A stretch of DNA of 64,000 nt, taken from positions 3,008,121-3,072,120 of the forward strand of contig OZ023197.1 in NCBI GenBank assembly GCA_963995505.1. The letters are read 5' to 3'. Each line of letters opens with the position of its first letter. The stretch's first letter is position 1. The translations under genes were made by a program, and so were the position numbers. The stretch comes from Hypericum androsaemum. Its lineage: Eukaryota; Streptophyta; Magnoliopsida; Malpighiales; Hypericaceae. This document shows, piece by piece, positions 43,321 through 55,652 of the stretch. The notes under the pieces were generated by a model. The model saw only the letters and a program-made list of their open reading frames with translations. It was not told the origin of the DNA and did no database searches.

Positions 43321-44146
43321 GAAATTGATTTAAATCACTTTTGAGTAAACGGTGACAAATTTTAATATAGTTCATAGAAAAAAATAATATTCTTATATCT
43401 TTAGGATTTGAACTAAATTAAAATAATTCGTTTTAAACTAAATAAATAGAAACATTGACTTGGTTACTGCATTATTCTAGCAAGAAGTGCAAGTTCCCCT
43501 AAAAAAGAAGTGCGAGTTCGAGTATAAAAAATATAACAGTATTAAATATTTATTAAGAAAATTTTATCTTATCTAATTTAAATTTGAAATAATTAGTAAA
43601 ATAATATCAAGAGACAAGATAGTATGGACGGATTTTAGGTACCAGGTTAGAGAAAGTGGATTCTAGTTCCGGAGGTAGGTGATCGTTGGGAGTTTGGCGG
43701 TGGTAAGGTAATATCCGCCTCTCTTCTCTTGCATTTTGGCGGCTACAGTTGTTGTCTCCTGCTCACTGTCTCTAATAATTTCACCTAGATTCCGGCCTGC
43801 TTAAGCTTTTTCCGGCCGGTTGATGATATTAAATGGCTGGATTTTCACTTAATTGGAATTTGATTTTTATATGTCAACTGATTACTGAAGTCTTTTCTAC
43901 CATCTTTTTTCTTAACAACATTTTAAAAATCTAGCTAGAGGAGATTTCAAATTGTTTCCATTTCTCTAGTTGACCGATTAAACCGCCAGTCCAAGTAATT
44001 TTTTTTATCTATTCTAATTTTTTTTTGCTCTCGCTTCTTGTTTACCTACCAAATATTTTCTATCTCCTTTTATTCTTTATCTCTTATTCATAATCGTACT
44101 TGGAACGACCTTTTCAAATCAATCATCAATCATCAATTTCAATGAG
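42460..44146. other. Intergenic, AT-rich, with a compound microsatellite
   Basis: No gene. A GC-richer stretch at about 43625-43815 with CT-rich leader-like sequence has no recognisable frame. The microsatellite is listed separately. Confidence 0.45.
43247..43316. repeat. Compound microsatellite (AAAT)n(AT)n
   Basis: About seven AAAT units (43247-43275) run into about 21 AT units ending at 43316. Confidence 0.95.
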
Positions 44147-44151
44147 ATGTT

Positions 44152-44941
44152 TGTTGGTGTTACTTGGTTTCAAACCAAGAGACACAAATGGTTAATCAAT
44201 TTAAAAAGATAGATGAAAATAAAAGGGAAGAACTCATGTCGACTCTCCATGTAGGAACACTTGTATCCTTTCATGGTTCACTTGGTGACTCTTCAAATTA
44301 GGAGGGAACATGTCCTTTGGAAATGGATGAACATGGCTCTTGGAACTTGCTTCTTTGTGCCTTTTAGTACTCTATAAATAGAGTAGGAATCCTGCTCTTC
44401 CGAGATTTTTCCTAATCATTTTCTCTCATTCTTTCCATTCATCATACAAAATATCCTATTAGTTTTAGAGGGGATGTTCTAAGTATTGCCATTTTAGAAC
44501 ATCTAATTCTTGAGTTAATCCTAGGAGTAGATTTGCTATAAACCCATTGGCAATAATAGTGGGGGCAAATATTACTTTAAGGACAGTGGACTCAATCCAC
44601 GTCTCAAGAAATTCGTCCAAAAGAAGAAGTACCAAAGTCGAAGAAAGATCCAGCAGTAACATTCAACTTTGAAGAGCATTTTGGGTACTTTACAGACAGA
44701 ATCTGAAGATAACATAGAAAGACATTGTTGTAGATCTTTCTTTCATCTTTCCGTGGACACCAAGGTCACATTAATTGAAGTTCGGACGAGAAAGATACAA
44801 CCATAATACCAAAGGGTGTACAATCTGCCACATCAAACAACTTGATTTCGGGCTTTATTTTTCAAACTTGTCCTATTTCAATTTCTTCTTGGTTTCAAGC
44901 ACATTTCTTTCAACCATTGGTCTATACCTTCGTCATCAACA
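44152..44941 (+). repeat. 5' LTR of the copia element (790 bp)
   Basis: Starts TGTTGGTGTTACTTGG and ends TCATCAACA. It contains a TATA box (CTATAAATA, about 44372-44380). It is shorter than the 3' LTR by about 46 bp near its left end. Confidence 0.92.
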
Positions 44942-44965
44942 ATCTTAAAGTAATATCTGGCTAAG

Positions 44966-47900
44966 ATGGAGACAACCACATTCAACAAGGTGATCAATCA
45001 AGATCTCATTAAGTTGGACCGGTTCGATGGTACCAACTTTACCCGATGGAAGGACAAGATGACATTCTTGCTTATGGAACTTAGAGTGTTCTATGTCCTT
45101 GATGCCAACACAGCCCCTGTTGTACCCCCACCAACACAAAAGGAAGGAGAGACTTCCACAGTGGCACAATCAAGCGAGGTACAAGTTGCTCGGAAGAAAT
45201 GGGAGGACGACGAGGTTCGTTGTCGTGGACACATTCTCAACTCTCTCTCCGACCGGCTCTATGACCTTTATCGGTCAATCAAGTCCCCAATGGAGATATG
45301 GACTACTCTAAAGATTAAGTACAACTCGGCAAGACAAGGTACCGACAAGTTCCTTTGCATAAAATATTTGAGTTTATTATAATGGATAGCAAGTCCGTGA
45401 TGAACCAAGTGGATGAATTGCAAGTTTTGGTTTCCAAACTTAAAGATGTGAAGGTGGAGGTCTCGGAATCACTCCAGATTGCGGCTATAATTGCTAAGTT
45501 GCCTAAATCTTGGAATGATTACCGTAAGAAATTGCTCCATACTTCGGAAGTTCTTACCATAGACAAAGGTAAACAACATTGAGTCTAAGGTAAACAACAT
45601 TGAGTCTGACACCAAGACTTTCAATAAATCCAAAGGGAAGAAGAGGAAGTTTGATCCTTCGACTGATAATCCCAAGACAAGTAAGTCATGTTTCCATTGT
45701 GGAAAGAAGGGGCACTTCAAACGAGATTGCCGACAGTGGAAGAAAATGAAAATCGATGGCAAGCAAGCTAATACGGTTGAAGAGGATGTTACCAATTTGG
45801 TTGCTATGATCTCAAGTATGCATGTAAGCATAATCACAGAAGTGAATATGGCAACCAAAGATGTGTCCAACGACTGGTGGTATGACTCCGGAGCAACAGT
45901 CCACGTCTGCAATGATCGATCTCAATTCAAGCAGTTTGAAAGTGTTGGAGATCAACAAGTGCTTATAGAAAATAATAACACAGCTAAAGTTCTCGGGAAA
46001 GGCACCATCAATCTCTCATTCACTTCTGGAAAAGTCGTGACTCTTGTTAATGTATTTTTTGTACCCGATATTAAGAAGAATTTAATTTCTAGTACCTTGC
46101 TTAGCAAGAAGGGGTTCAAAGTTGTACTTGAGGCCGATTATCTGATTGTGTCCAAGAATGGGATGTTTGTCGGGAAGGGTTATACTTGTGATGGCATGTT
46201 TAAGCTAAGTATTAATAAGAATGAAGTTTCTGCTTATATACTTGACTCTTTTAATTTATGGCATAGTCGATTAGCATATGTTGGATATCGATCTTTGAAA
46301 TTCATGGCTAAAAATGGATTGATTAAATATGACAAAGAACATGAAAATAAATGTGAAGTATGTGTGCAATCTAAAATGACTAAGAAGCCATTCCCTAAGG
46401 TTCAAAAAAATTCCAAACCTCTCGAATTAATTCATTCGGATATTTGCAAATTTAATGGTGCCTTAACTAGAGGTGGCAATCGATACTTTATAACTTTCAT
46501 AGATGATCATTCTAGGTATGCATGTATTTACTTAATGAAGTATAAGGATCAAGCCTTTGACATGTTTAAAAGTTATAAAGTATTAGTTGAAAATCAGTTA
46601 GAAAAGAAAATTAAAATTCTTAGGAGTGATAGAGGTGGTGAATATTTTTCTGGTTATTTTAATAAATTTTGCGATGAACATGGAATTATTCATCAATGTA
46701 GTGCTCCGTATACTCCTCAACAAAATGGATTGGCTGAAAGAAAAATAGGACTTTGGAGGACATGGTAAATGCCATGCTCCTAAGTTCCGGGTTGCCAACT
46801 AATTTGTGGGGAGAAGCTTTACTCGCTGCTTGTCATGTGCATAATAAAATTCTATCTATACGTTTTAAAGTTTCTCCTTATGAATTATGGAAAGGAAGAC
46901 CTCCAGTTTTGGGATATCTACGAGTATGGGGCTGTGTGGCTTATTATAGGGTTCCTGACCCTAAAAGAGTTAAACTTGGACCAAGGGCTCGAAAGAGTGT
47001 ATTTGTGGGATATGCTGAAAATTCTAAGGCATACAAATTATTGGACGTAGATTTTCAAGTCATAGTGGAATCAAGGGACGTAGAATTTTTTGAGAACAAG
47101 TTTCTCAAGGATTCTAACGTTGATGAGCCAATGCAAATACCAGCATCGGATCCTTCCACTTCTTTGGAAAGTAGTAGGAAGCGAAACTCCGATGATACAT
47201 CTTCTAGCAAACCTAGAAGAAGTAAAAGAGCGAGAAAGAAAAAATACTTGGATCCGGATCATATTTCGACTGATTCACTCATCTTCTTAGTCGAGGGAAG
47301 TCGAGACATGGTAATACATAAATTATCCGTAGTACTTCAAGTTGAAGGGGATCCTCAAACTTATAAAGAAGCAATGTCTTCAAGAGACTCAGATTTCTGG
47401 AAGGAGGCAGTAGAAGACGAGATGGACTCGTTGATGTCTAATAAGACATGGAATCTGGTTGACTTACCTTCTGGTTCAAAGCCAATAGGCTGTAAATGGG
47501 TATTTAGGAGGAAGTACAATACAGATGGTTCACTTCAAACCTTTAAAGCAAGGCTAGTGGCTAAAGGTTTTAGGCAAAAGTACGGTGTGGATTACTTTGA
47601 CACATATGCACCAGTCGCAAGGATCACCTCTATAAGAGTGTTGATGGCCTTAGCATCGATACACAAGCTTATCATACACCAAATGGATGTGAAGATGGCT
47701 TTTCTTAATGGAGACCTATCCGAGGAGGTGTACATGGAATAACCTGAAGGTTTCATTCTACCTGGGAACGAAAGAAAAGTTTGCAAGTTGGTGAAGTCTC
47801 TTTATGGTCTTAAGCAAGCACCAAAGTAATGGCATGAGAAATTTGATACTACTATATTGTCACACGGTTTTCAACATAATGGAGCTGATAAATGCATATA

Positions 47901-48903
47901 CTCAAAGGTTACAAAGGAGTATGTGGTCATTATCAGTCTTTATGTCGATGATATGCTTATCTTCGGGACAAGCATAAAAGGTGTGGTAGAGACCAAAAGG
48001 TATTTATCTTCTCAGTTCAAGTTGAAAGACCTGGGAGAGGCAGATACTATTTTGGGAATCAAAATTAAAAGACATAGTGGGGGTTATGCATTAAGTCAAT
48101 CTCATTACATTGAGAAAATGGTCAACAAGTTTGATCAATTAGGATTCAAGGAGGCTAACACCCCGTATGATCAATCGTGTCCATTGGAGGAACATGGTGG
48201 AAGAGCTATAGACCAACTTCAGTATGCAAGTGCAATATGGAGTCTAATGTATGCCACGCATTGTACTCGCCCGGACATTTCCTTTGCAGTCAGCAAGCTA
48301 TCTAGATATACGAATAATCCTGGAGCTAGTCATTGGAAAGCTGTTGGTCGAGTCTTAGGGTACCTCAAAAGGACCAAGGATTTAAGACTCTTTTATAACA
48401 ACTTTCCAACTGTACTAGACGGGTACACTGATGCTAGTTGGATAACTAGTGCGAAGGATAACAGATCCACTTCAGGTTGGATATTTATATTAGCAGGAGG
48501 TGCAGTTTCTTGGGTATCAAAGAAACAGACCTGCATATCGCATTTGACGATGGAGTCAGAATTCATAGCTCTAGCAGCTGCAGGAAAATAGGCAGAATGG
48601 CTGAGAAACTTATTATTAGATATAGAGTTGTGGCCACAACCGATGCCAGCCATCTCTTTGTTCTGTGATAGCCAAGCAACTATGTCTAGAGTGTTTAGCC
48701 GGGTCTATAACGGAAAATTTAGACATATTAGCTTGAGACATGAGTACGTAAGGTACTTGATATCTGCGGGTATAATCACGATAGTGTTTGTACGAACCGA
48801 CAGTAATTTAGCAGATCCGTTCACTAAAGGACTCTCGAGAGACTTAGTGAAGCGCACGACTTTAGGAATGGGTCTAAAGATGTTTCTTATAAGTTCTCAA
48901 TAG
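44966..48903 (+). pseudogene. Degenerate gag-pol of the copia element
   Basis: Gag opens at 44966 (METTTFNKVINQDLIKLDRF), shifts frame at about 45355, and after a 21-bp tandem duplication (45566-45607) returns to the first frame. There the zinc knuckle ([14 protein letters not shown], from 45689), the protease motif DSGATVHVC (about 45886) and the integrase region ([17 protein letters not shown] tail) follow. A one-base loss in an A-run at about 46740 moves the frame; RT and RNase H continue from 46753, with the RT motif YVDDM and the tail ADPFTKGL. In-frame stops lie at 47740, 47827 and 48589. At least three frame changes and three stops make it non-functional. Confidence 0.9.
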
Positions 48904-49431
48904 TAGTAACCCAACCTTCATTCTAGCACTACCACTAGTCTAAGGTTTAATGGGTAATAACAAACTATTGTTGTGTTGGAAAACAAAGTACGGACCAAAG
49001 TACTTGTTTAGGTATTGGAGGTTGAAGTATTACGAATACTCTTAATGGAGTCAACTTATCGGACAAAGAGATAAGTATTTTATCTTAAGACACCAAGGCA
49101 TAAAAGGATAAATCCACCTATGTAAACATCAGAAGTGGTACCGCTTCTAACAAAATTCGGAGGATGAATTTTGAAATGTTCATGAAACCAGGAAGAGCAC
49201 AAGGCCATTAACGGTGCTAAACTCTCAGAAAACTCAATAGAGATGTTCATAGCTTATGTGTGTTAGTATTTCCGGTGCAAACACAAGGAATCAAGGTTCA
49301 AGCACTAAGCCACTATTGATTTCGTTTGAACTTTGAGATACTTTCACTAATAAAGGGTTCAAGTCGAAAGACATTTCTTAAATGCATAAGTATATGGGAT
49401 TGATGAAGTAAATTGTTAACCAAGTGGGGAT

Positions 49432-50267
49432 TGTTGGTGTTACTTGGTTTTTTAAACCAAGTGACACAATTGAGATGTTTGGTGTTCCTTGGTTTCAAAC
49501 CAAGAGACACAAATGGTTAATCAATTTAAAAGGATAGATGAAAATAAAAGGGAAGAACTCATGGCGACTCTCCATGTAGGAACACTTGTATCCTTTCATG
49601 GTTCACTTGGTGACTCTTCAAATTAGGAGGGAACATGTCCTTTGGAAATGGATGAACATGGCTCTTGGAACTTGCTTCTTTGTACCTTTTAGTACTCTAT
49701 AAATAGAGTAGGAATCCTGTCCTTCCGAGATTTTTCCTAATCATTTTCTCTCATTCTTTCCATTCATCATACAAAACATCCTATTAGTTTTAGAGGGGAT
49801 GTTCTAAGTATTGCCATTTTAGAACATCCAATTCTTGAGTTAATCCTAGGAGTAGATTTGCTATAAACCTATTGGCAACAATAGTGGGGGCAAATATTAC
49901 TTTAAGGACAGTGGACTCAATCCACGTCTCAAGAAATTCGTCCAAAAGAAGAAGTACCAAAGTTGAAGAAAGATCCAGCAGCAACATTCAACTTTGAAGA
50001 GCATTTTGGGCACTTTACAAGACAGAATCTGAAGATAACACAGAGAGACATTGTTGTAGATCTTTCTTTCATCTTTCCGTGGACACCAAGATCACATTAA
50101 CTGAAGTTCGGACGAAAAAGATACAGCCAGAATACCAAAGGGTGTACAATCTGCCACATCAAACAACTTGATTTCGGGCTTTATTTTTCAAAATTGTCCT
50201 ATTTCGATTTCTTCTTGGTTTCAAGCACATTTGTTTCAACCATTAGTCTATACCTTCGTCATCAACA
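49432..50267 (+). repeat. 3' LTR of the copia element (836 bp)
   Basis: Same ends as the 5' LTR. After the first 19 bases it holds about 46 extra bases (about 49451-49496) that resemble an imperfect second copy of its own left end, including TTTGGTGTTCCTTGGTTTC. The rest matches the 5' LTR with scattered substitutions. Confidence 0.92.
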
Positions 50268-50272
50268 ATGTT

Positions 50273-53200
50273 ATATTAACATTTTTATTATCAACACTGT
50301 AAGTTGAATCGGAACGAATAAGAATCGTGTCAAGCCTTCAATTCGAAGCAACTTACACTCCAACATTTGGTTCGTATGAAGGTACTTAATCTTGGTACAT
50401 ATATGTTAGAAAGTGATAAAGAAAGTTGGACGTTTAAATTGCTTGGAGTGAAGGATTAACCAACACGTTGTTTCATGCATTAAATGTTGAAAATAGAACT
50501 TTTGCTTTTCAGTTACAAAAGATTATTCTATACGTCTGTACTACTTCAATCGGTCGGTCAAATTATAGATATTCTTGGTTTGCCCTTTTTTGGGCCCACT
50601 CAGATACCTATTTTTTTTAGCTTACTCTTGTATAAACTTTCCTATATTTTTATATTAGTTAACAAAGTAGCAGATTGGTTAGCTAAGTTCACGAGATTAG
50701 GTATTTTTTCTGCTGATTTTGTAGGTGATCTTCCTCAAAAACTCGAGAAAATTATCTTGTATGACTCTAATACTTAATGTAAGTTCTAGCTTCTTCTTTC
50801 AAAAAAAGATAACGTTGATCGATAGGGTTGAAAAAACCAACCACTTGAGATCAATGGAAATTGGTCTAGAGGAAAGGATGAAAATGGAATAAATCGATCC
50901 AGCCGGAAAAAGATTTAATAGAATAATTGGTGATTGGGGTTGCCAAGAGTAGAAAAGAGTTTTTAAACTATATGATATTCAAATATTTATTAACCTAATT
51001 AAATCCAAAATAGATTTGGATAGAACTTTTGAATAATGATATAATAATGATATAGTTATTTTAACAAGAATTTAATAATGTGTTCCCAATAGGCAATAGA
51101 ACAAATCAAGACATTATAGTTGTAACATTTTTTTATCTATTGATCTGAGTATTTTTTAAGAGATACATATGTTAAAGAAAGAAGCCAGATGTTATTTGGT
51201 CTAATTACACAGGTATAGTAAAAATTGATAAAAGACATAATAAAAATCGACGAAAATTTATCGATCAAATCTTCACGGTGTAAAAAAGTCACCTACAAAA
51301 ATAATCTAAAAGGAAAACCGAAGACACCAGCTCAGGCCTAGGACAAGCATAAGTCACAAGCAGGCCCGCTGAAGCGAGCCTACATTGTTGGGCCATATCC
51401 ATAGAAAAGTTTAACAGCGAGTTCTTGTCCGAATAATTAAGAATCCATTAATAATTGGATTAGGGACATACTAGTAGAAATTTCTTTTGAGGGGTTACTA
51501 GTAGAAAATTGGGTCTTACGGTTTAACGTATTTTTTTGGAAGTTGATCCAATTTACATAGGAAAAATTTTAATTTAGTACTTTGTGCTATGATTTCAGTA
51601 TCTTGAGATTTAAATCAGATATTTTGAAATTTTAGACACCGGGAAGACTTGGATAGCCTTCCACAATTTCCTTGGCACTTGTCACGCCGGATCAAATGCC
51701 ACCTCTTAAATCTATAATATTTAGAGTTGAATATTATTAGATTCTATTTAATAATAAAAAAATGAATATTGTCGAACTTTATTTAAACATAATAGAAAAT
51801 TAAATCAAGCAGAGTATTTGGTCACCAATATGTACGTCAAAACTCAAAAGAAAAAGGGATTGTGGAAAAAAGAAAAAAAAGTTGGAGGTCGTTCACATTT
51901 TCGCTGGAAGGTATACTGTTGCCAATCTGGCAGTTTCACGAGGACGAAAATTTAGGAGTTCCACGGTTCTAATTAAGATAGATGGACGTTGGAAATGACA
52001 CAATACCCATTTCATGTATTTTTTTGAGGTAGAACTTTTTGGTATTAATAGTAATGACAAAATTAAGAGTATAATATTGTCAAACTCAAAAAATAACATG
52101 TTCAATTAGGAAAACAATATGAAAAAATCAACCCTGGTTTTGGTTGATGTCCATTGTTAAAGGTATAAACACATCGATATATCTATTGAGAATACTAAAT
52201 TGTTTAGTGCAAGAGTAGTAAACTAGTTTATAAGTGTTTGAAAATTCGCCAACTTATTATCTTAAAATTTTGTGGATATGGAGATACAAACAACTTAGTC
52301 AACAGAAACTACTCTATTTGTTCTTTCGTTCATGTCTTCTCCCTTAAGAACATGAGTACCAGTTATTGTTCGAATTCCAAACAAGTTTTTAAAAAATTTA
52401 AGTTTCTTACCCTTCAACAATCCTAATTTTTCTAGTTACTTTTTTCGTGATATAGTGGACTTTGAGAAACCAATCACCGGTTAACCTAGACATGTGATGA
52501 CAATGGAAAGCAAAGCGTGTGAATTTTGCGAATGCAATAAATAACAGGCACACGAATGCATGAAGCAGATAGCCTCCTCCTCTTTAATTATGTTTCTTTT
52601 CTTTTATGCGCCATGTCTCCTCCAATAGAAAGTGAATATACGAAAAGTAAGATGTAAAAAATACTAGAAATATTTCTTAAATAGAGTCCGGTAATACTCG
52701 ATTATGAACATAGGCATTAGAAACAAGTGGTGTACATAATATTCAACAGTACATGAATAATGTTATGATGTCTCGCCGAAAATTATTTTCTAGCAAAACA
52801 TGTTTTCGTCGGAAAATAACATGTTACAATTTTACCCTAATTAGGCATTTTCATTAGTAAAAACTGTTATGTTATTTTTTTACCCTAGTTAGAGACTACA
52901 CATTGTGAATTTGTTTATAAATATTAAAAATCTATCTAGTTACTATTTTTAGGTTTTGGGAAGATTCTAACATAGTGTTATAGCATGTTAATTCCATCAC
53001 AATATTGTCCCCATATGTCTCCCGTTTTGTCGAAGTTAGCGAAATCAAAGTCCATGTAAACTTTGACCCGATGAATTTCGTTTGATGGACATGTTAAAAT
53101 TACGACATTACTAATTACAAAAATTATAAAATTATTTACGAGAATTGAATATCCATTTATCCATTACTTTATAGTTTTGAGTTAATATTAAGATTCTAAA

Positions 53201-54112
53201 ACAGAGTTGGGATAATGTAGCACTAGCACTAAAACAATATTAAAGGCATGCAAGACAATGCTTATCTTGGTCAATGCTATACTCGCACCATTTTCCCATG
53301 CTCTCTAAAAGCTAGTGAAAACCTAAATAAATCACGAGACTTGGGTGAGTCTATATACATAAATTAAGCAGTCATATGGATCCATTCTAAGTGATTCACT
53401 TTCTTCGTACAGAGTGCTACACCGAATAAGATGAAATTCACCTTTCTTCAAGATTATTTGTTTGTGAATAGAAATACTAATAATGGTCAAACAATGTGTA
53501 GAGCTTTGTAGCTAGCTCTAGCCTCTAGCTCTATAGACAAACTGAGGAGTGTAAGCTCCAAAATGTTCCCTGGATCAGCACACTTCAAGAAAAGATATTT
53601 TTGGTTTGTATCGGGTATTCAACTTATGGAAAGTATGACAAAGCTCATTTGCTCGAATAACACAAAGGTATATGAATTGACAGAAGTTCAAAGTTAGATG
53701 TTAGATCTTTCGGCTAACTCAATTTTAAGTTAGGGGTTAGATCATCCGACCAGATGGTATCCAAATATATAGACCGAGGTTGTCGTTTCTAGTAACTTGG
53801 TTCAAAGGGATAACATAAACAAACTATTTCAAACGAGACCAGTTTGAGCATTTCAAGAAATTGCAAAGGAACCAGACCCCAATGTGCGCATATTTTGTAA
53901 TGACAAAAATCATTCATCTATTTCCTTGGCAACCAAACAAATTGAACCCTTTTTTAACTAGCTTATAAAACCATGGCAATACAAACAACAAAAGCTACAA
54001 AAAGGAGATCAAACCAGCTATTTATTACCTTTTGTGTGTACATGATCAATTACAAGCATTTGGTCTTTTGGACAAGTAAGTACCTCAAGATCTCACTCAG
54101 AATTGTCCTCAT
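50273..54112. other. Intergenic, AT-rich
   Basis: Apart from a possible LINE remnant at 50640-50776, no gene or bounded repeat is visible. About 53950-54112 may be 3' region of the G2-like gene. Confidence 0.45.
50640..50776 (+). pseudogene. Possible LINE RNase H C-terminal remnant
   Basis: The frame NKVADWLAKFTRLGIFSADF followed by DLPQKLEKIILYDSN to a stop resembles the end of the RNase H-like domain of plant LINE proteins (a 'N..ADWLA' block). A short A-run follows (about 50803). The upstream sequence is T-rich and not clearly coding. The assignment rests on about 35 residues. Confidence 0.4.
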
Positions 54113-55652
54113 TCACAAAGTCAGATCTAGGGTACTAGCCATCCTTGCATGCTTATTTCCATGATCTCCTAGCTTCAATTTGGTAAGCATTGATGATGAG
54201 GACAAAGAAAGAGACAAAGTGCTATCCAATTTGTCACCCACCTCCATGTAATTTCCTTTCTCAATCTCTCCCATTATAATTTCTTCTTTTGTTGGTACTT
54301 TCAAGGACAAGTTCAAATCCAAGTTGCAAGGAGCCTTCCTCTTGAGCCCATTTAGACAGGTGCTTGCTAGACTTTCTTGGTCCAGTCTTCTCTCATTTGG
54401 AGACACATTGCTGAAGTAGGGATCCATTGAACTTGGCTGTCTCTCAATAGTCTTCCATCTTCTGGATGGATTAATCGAGTCTATTTCATCAAGAGATTGG
54501 TGATGGCCATTGTTGTATCTGAGGAGACTCTCCGCGACGGAGCCATAGAGCCTTGCACTTCCACTCATGTAAGGACCATAGATCAGGTTGTGGTGGTGGT
54601 GATGGTTATTACTTTTCCAAGAAGTATCTCCATATCTTTGAAAAAAAAATGGAAGAGCTTGTTAATTAAGAAAAAAAAGGAAGAAGGACAAAATAAAGGG
54701 TAATACCGGAGGAACTTGATTTAATTTTGCTACCCTAACCTTAAATTGGAAGAAGCCCTTTGGTTAAAAGTTTGTAACATGGCAAGCTGGCCAAGATTGT
54801 AAACAAGGTGATGATCCCCTCCTCCAGATGAAAGCCCTTGCCCTGTGTCAAGAGTATTCTAAAGTTAGAGGTCATCCATAACTAGAAACCCTAGCTACCA
54901 TTCTGGAAACCTTAATTACCTTGATTTGGTTCATCAATCTTTTTGCTTCTGTACATCTATAACAAAAATGAACAAATCAAATGACCCATTAGTAACTGTG
55001 TTAGCTAATTGATCCAGCTCATATTTTTTTGGTTCATACCACTTGACTGATTCAGGTTCATTAAGCCGAGTAGGACATTTGAATGATACTACTGATGCCT
55101 TAGTACATAGATCCTTTTGAAGGTAAGTACCTGAAGATGGCTTTTAACGTGAGCGATACTAAGGCCTTTAATGTTCATCAACTGAAGAACCAACTTTGGA
55201 GTAGCTCCTGCACCAGAAATTTATAGAACCCTTTATAAATCCAACAGATCTCTCTTCAAATTCCATTACTAAACAATCAAACCCATCAAAGTTTATTAGG
55301 TGCAAGATGGAAAAATTAAGTCAAAGGCCAAGTTATAAAAAAAAAGAAAGGAAGTTGAAGCTGAGAGATTTAAAGAGTACTAACTATCTTGTCCTCCTAG
55401 CCTTTCCACCGCATGAACAAAGCGGAGATGGAGCTCAGGAGTCCACCGGAGCCTCGACATCTTGGACCGGATGTACCGGCGAACAGATCCGGAGGTTGTC
55501 CCTTTCCTTTGATCATCTTCTTCCACCGAGCTCACCTTTTCGGCTTCCTCATCCTCTTCCTCTTCCTCGTTGTCTCCCTCCTTTTCGTCGGATCTAATGT
55601 CGAAGCAGCTCGAGCTTGAATTGTCATCCTCAGCACTGCCACTTCCTCTCAT
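54113..55652 (-). CDS. G2-like GARP/MYB (SHAQKYF-class) factor with EAR-type motifs
   Basis: Five GT-AG exons on the minus strand: 55385-55652, 55131-55207, 54920-54956, 54740-54842 and 54113-54635, 335 residues in all, phase kept. An acidic N-terminus (about 23-48) precedes the single MYB-like domain at about 66-121: RLRWTPELHLRFVHAVERLG, then KLVLQLMNIKGLSIAHVKSH and LQMYRSKK. The SHLQMY segment marks the GARP G2-like family related to KANADI and to Arabidopsis At2g38300/At2g40260. The C-terminus has LDLNLSL (267-273), TLSLSLS (301-307) and TLDLTL (330-335), LxLxL EAR-type motifs known to recruit TOPLESS-class corepressors, so a repressor role is likely. A short His run (HHHHH) lies near residue 173. 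Confidence 0.9.

Larger units (their letters stand above)
44152..50267 (+). mobile_element. Full-length but inactivated Ty1/copia retrotransposon
   Basis: 6,116 bp with direct LTRs (44152-44941 and 49432-50267) and ATGTT target-site duplications at 44147-44151 and 50268-50272. Domain order gag, zinc knuckle, protease, integrase, reverse transcriptase, RNase H (integrase before RT) defines Ty1/copia. A purine-rich tract (GTGGGGA, about 49424-49430) precedes the 3' LTR. I do not see a canonical initiator-Met primer site after the 5' LTR. LTRs are very alike by eye apart from one indel, so the insertion is fairly recent despite several coding lesions. Confidence 0.95.
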
